Source of the DNA: Agroathelia rolfsii
Lineage: Eukaryota; Basidiomycota; Agaricomycetes; Amylocorticiales; Amylocorticiaceae
Assembly (NCBI GenBank): GCA_018343915.1
Contig: JABRWF010000007.1
Span: 434,001-498,000, forward strand
DNA length: 64,000 nucleotides
Direction of reading: 5' to 3'
Shown: positions 60,359 to 64,000 of the stretch, piece by piece
Layout of the letters: each line of letters begins with the position of its first letter
Position numbering within the stretch: the first letter of the stretch is position 1
The notes under the pieces: generated by a model
Told to the model about the DNA's origin: nothing
What the model saw: the letters and a program-made list of their open reading frames with translations, nothing else
The model's database searches: none
Program-made: the position numbers and the translations under genes

Positions 60359-61633
60359 ATGTCTTCCGCTATCCATATTCTGACTGAAGAATCCATCTAC
60401 ATCGCCTTGGTCATTCTTGCCGTTGTTTACGGTCAATACAGCTTCTGCTTACGAATAGAGACAAATATTAACGTCAGCATCGTCATGGCAGGGATATATC
60501 TAGGCGTATACTGCATATCAACATATACTTTGCTGACGAGAACAAACCTCACCCATTCCCTGCGACTCTTTTATGTTTTCTTTGGAAGCATCCTGCTGGT
60601 CTTGAACACGTTATATTTCCAAAGCCTTCCACTGATGGGTCAGACTATGTGGCTTACGGACCGAAGTAAAGATGGCGGGCCATTTAATTATTTCAGTGCT
60701 CACCAAACAACTGCCCGTTACATGCTTCTTGGCAATGCAGCCCAGAACATTGCCTTCTTTCTGGCTGACAGTCTTTTGGCAAGTTGAGCCTTCTTCTCTC
60801 AAACATGATTGATTAAACTCCTTAATCAGATATATCGCTGTTACATAATCTTCGGCTCGAGAATTTGGGTTATCGTTTTACCAGCATTGTGCAATCTCGG
60901 AACCATTGGCAAGTAAATACCCTCTAATCCTAAAGGAGCAGAATCTCTGAACAAAATAGTCGTTCCTTAGCTACATCAATGTCAACTATACCAATTGGCC
61001 TCCAATCAAATGCCGACTCTCCTCTGGAACGCGGGATGAATGCAGCTAGCATTATACTTACTACGATTGTCAACATCATGGCTATTTCCATGATTTCCTT
61101 CAAAATACTATGGGTTCTGCGCAAGACACGGAAAGGCACGAGTGAAATGATGAAAAGGATGTACATAAACGTGATAGCCATACTTGTCGAATCAGCGGCG
61201 CCTGGGGCCATACTGGGGGTCATCTCCACCGTTTTACTACTTTCAGGATCCCCCTTCTGGAATTTCTTCGTGATTGTGTGGTCAGCTTACATGGTAAATG
61301 AAACTTTGGCTAAATTTATCAGGGGGTATTTTGAAGCTCATGAACTGATAAATGGAATAGGCAATATTCCCTCAGCTGATTATCTACCGCATCGCGCACG
61401 GCATTGCATGGGACAAGGACGATATCTTCCCACAAAGGAACGATGCAGTTTTTACTAGCACATTGGAATCGACAGCCTACCTCAGGTCGAGGTCGAGTTA
61501 CCCAGATGCATTTATTGAACTGTACGACCTGCCAAAAAGTTCAAGTCAAGAGTTCCAATACACCGCAAGTGTTGCGAAGTATGTTCTGCCCATGATAGAT
61601 ATCTATGGAGAAGAATCCCTTGGGATACTTTAG
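60359..61633 (+). CDS. 7-TM family membrane protein, copy E (two GC-AG introns)
   Basis: Five exons (60359-60431, 60492-60778, 60830-60908, 60971-61293, 61361-61633) give 344 residues. Marks: TEESIYIALVILAVVYG, LFYVFFGSILLVLNTLYFQS then LPLMGQTMW, QTTARYMLLGNAAQNIAFFL, IYRCYIIFGSRIWVIVLPAL, MNAASIILTTIVNIMAISMI, VIAILVESAAPGAILGVIST and AIFPQLIIYRIAHGIAWDKD. Introns 2 and 3 start with GCAAGT rather than GT. Homologous borders and the need to keep frame in both places leave no GT alternative. The C-terminal tail is about 75 residues with Ser/Arg and Tyr-rich text. Function unknown. Confidence 0.76.
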
Positions 61634-62186
61634 GATTATATTCCTCAAGATATGTACCAAAAAATCAAAGACGCAAACTATTTATGACGCACAACCAGGG
61701 CTGTGAAAGTATTTCACTGCGCGAATGTACCTATTAAATCTAACTTGTACTTTCTATACGTCAATCATATACTTTATTAACAGATGTACATCAAATAGAA
61801 TTCGTCTGTCTGTTCAACAGACTTGTGTATAACATCCATAAGATACTAATAGGTGTCTCATCATTACTTCCTCCCGCCTCTCAGCCTGGCGAAATAACAT
61901 TGGTTGTGTAACTAGCGTACCAGCAGATCATACATGTATTTGCAACACACGTACACAAAATGTATTAATACAGCGGTCTAGTCAAACATTCATCCAGGCC
62001 ACCTAATCAGAGTAGTCTTCGAACACCATCCAGTATACATTATCCTTCCTCCATAACCGTATACCAGTAGTTAAGCAGAACATACATGAATAAATAAGTA
62101 GCTAAAGCATTGAAAGATCCAAAACAGAATATGATATGCAAACACTAAGAGAAGATCCAATGATGTACGGAATAAACTGATACAAT
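61634..62186. other. Convergent intergenic region 7-TM copy E / kexin
   Basis: The 0.55 kb between two 3' ends hold no other feature. Confidence 0.5.
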
Positions 62187-64000
62187 TTAAGGTTCCCTGA
62201 GTTGCGAGCCTGAGGCCTGCTCCCATGAGCTACTATCCCCGGATTCTCCAGTGGAGCCTTCTTCGGGGCTATCAGACTCGCTATGGGAGGAATGTCCAGC
62301 GTGAGGCTCGTCGGGCTCGTCTCTGTACCTCTGGCTCGTAGCGGTGTCAGGTTCGTCATCCTCGAGGAATCCCTCGTGGAACCCAAGCCCGCCGGGCGAT
62401 CTATCCTGTGGTCTCCCACCCGCCAGACGTGTCTCTTCATCGGCATCCTCATCATCTTCGTCATCGTCAGGCCCGAACGCCTCATAAAGTGTCTTAGATT
62501 GTGCCACACCTCCGCGCAAGCCCGACATGACCATTCCACCCTCCTCACCGAGGGGAGAGTACTTTGACCGAAGCCTGGCGCGTCTCCTGCGCCAGAAGAA
62601 GATCGCGGCGCCCAAGCCGAACAAGATCACCGCACCAGCAGCGGCGAAGAACCATTTCTTGTTATTGGTCAGGTTGTTCATGTCCGAGAACCAACCCTCG
62701 TCGGGCGTTGGCGTAGCGCTCGCAGAAGGTTGTGCGACATCTTCGTGGCCAGTCGGGAACGCGGGTCCATCTGATTGGCCGGGAGCGTGGCCGTGGTCAG
62801 AAGGCAGGAAGTCAGTGGGTTTGGGGTGCGCTTTAGTAGCGCTTCCGGAGGCGGATGGCGAGTCGACTTTGGGTGGTGGTGGAAGAAGGGTATCGAAGAG
62901 GGTAAGTTCGTATGGCTTGGCTTGTGAAGCATCAATGGTGGTGCCCCAGAACTTGACCCGCCAACCGAGAAAGTGACCTATTTGCGTGGCACTAGCTTGG
63001 TCTGCGACCCGAATCGTCCAATCTCCAACAGGGTCTTCTCCCCTACACATTTTGTTAAGCGTTGAACTTGTTGTAAAAGATGATGGACTCACCAATGTTT
63101 CACGCTCATGAAAGTCCATCCCGGGTAGCCCGACTTTGCGGCGTCAGATCTACGAGAGGCGCCAAGAACACTTTTGATGCCGTGTGGACTGGTGATATCA
63201 ACCTCAACATCCCCTCGTCGTGTATGGCTGATCCAGACAGTAACCGTGATATGTTCCAGAGATTCGAAGTTTGCCGACTCCAACATATCTTTGGTGATCG
63301 AAATGGTGTTCGTTAGACCACCTGCAGGGATGAATTCGCCACCATCCATGTTCTCCAGGAGATCCATGGTACCGTTATTGATCTGCACAGTTGGACTCTC
63401 AAACCAGGCTTGTGGCTTCACGACTGTCCAGTCTTGCGCTGCCTTGACATATTCGTACGCGTTTAGAACACCGAAGCCATACTTGTAGCTGTATTTGCGG
63501 CCGTTGGCGATGTCCTCCCAGTCAGAATCATCAGGGTTGATCATTTGGGCGCTTTGAACGCATAAATATTGAATATCTCGCCAGGTGAGATCAGGGCTAG
63601 CGACATCTCAGATGATAGCTCGAAATATTATGATGGGGCCAACATACCGTACTTCCAGGGCAAGAGCAAAAACTCCGACGGCATTTGGCGCAGCAGCCGA
63701 AGTACCGCCGTGCGTTTTTGAGCACTGGTCTTCTCCGACATCCGTCGTAACCTATCAATTACAGATGAGAATGGAGTTTATCACGAAGAAGTGTCAAACT
63801 GACGATATGTTGTCCACTACCGGAGCTGTAAGCTACCACCATATTGGCAGCACATGCTTCCGAATAATAAGGCCTGAGGCCTTTGTAGTCAACTGCAGCA
63901 ACTGTAACAGAGTATATACTGTTCGTGTATCCATCAAAGTTGCATTGGTCTCCATTATGGGCACCATTGCCACTCGCAAAGACATAGATAGAGCCTTTGC
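62187..64000 (-). CDS. Kexin-like proprotein convertase (KEX2 family), C-terminal part
   Basis: The gene enters from the right edge; visible exons are 64000-63804, 63751-63648, 63596-63093 and 63043-62187. The first shows the catalytic core from YVFASGNGAHNGDQCNFDGY (with the oxyanion-hole Asn) through SVTVAAVDYKGL. The second carries the catalytic serine in THGGTSAAAPNAVGVFAL. Then come the P (Homo B) domain (FESPTVQINNGTMDL, ITVTVWISHTRRGDVEVDIT, GEDPVGDWTIRVADQ), a Ser/Thr/Pro stalk, one membrane helix (KKWFFAAAGAVILFGLGAAI), a basic stop-transfer RRRRARLRSK and a long acidic Ser-rich cytosolic tail for Golgi retention. Kexins cut secreted precursors after dibasic sites in the late Golgi. 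The Asp and His of the triad are outside the window. Confidence 0.93.

Overview
The window is nuclear DNA of a filamentous basidiomycete, most likely an Agaricomycete. Genes are dense on both strands. They are cut by many short introns (about 50-65 nt, GT-AG, CT(A/G)A-like branch points) and separated by short, often shared, intergenic spaces. Gene content agrees: a DNMT1-type cytosine methyltransferase, a DUF6534 membrane protein, F-box-like paralogues and a lineage-type 7-TM family sit among housekeeping genes. All gene models below were built by joining exons by eye across splice sites; no search or alignment was run.

Layout. 1-9.8 kb: 3' end of a DNA methyltransferase (+), an EH-domain protein (-) divergent from a small Ecm15/thiamine-binding-like protein (+), a POT1-like telomere protein (-) and a DUF6534 membrane protein (-). 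10.5-12.3 kb: a decayed F-box gene (+). 12.5-21.3 kb: IML2-like TPR protein (-), ATG9 (+) and the pyruvate dehydrogenase E1 alpha subunit (+). 21.8-25.8 kb: two members of a 7-TM family, the first dead and split by a solo LTR. 27.5-33.7 kb: COG6 (-) and GPI13 (+), divergent. 33.7-40.5 kb: a gene-poor stretch. 40.5-48.2 kb: MFS transporter (+), COA1 (+), SCD6/LSM14 (-) whose two longest introns each carry a box C/D snoRNA-like sequence, and an unrecognised proline-rich basic protein (+). 48.8-52.7 kb: two more decayed F-box copies (-). 54.1-61.6 kb: three more intact 7-TM paralogues (+). 62.2-64 kb: C-terminal part of a kexin-like protease (-), running off the window.

There is no single pathway cluster. 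The conserved genes serve secretion and membrane traffic (COG6, GPI13, kexin, ATG9), mitochondria (PDA1, COA1), telomeres (POT1), DNA methylation and mRNA control (SCD6). Between these conserved blocks lie blocks of fast-evolving paralogues (F-box, 7-TM) with solo LTRs and simple repeats. The most unusual signals are the pair of intronic snoRNA-like elements predicted to guide 2'-O-methylation of 18S rRNA at the position equivalent to yeast A420, a 5-nt micro-exon in the Ecm15-like gene, an 8-nt micro-exon in the MFS gene, and two GC-AG introns in one 7-TM gene.
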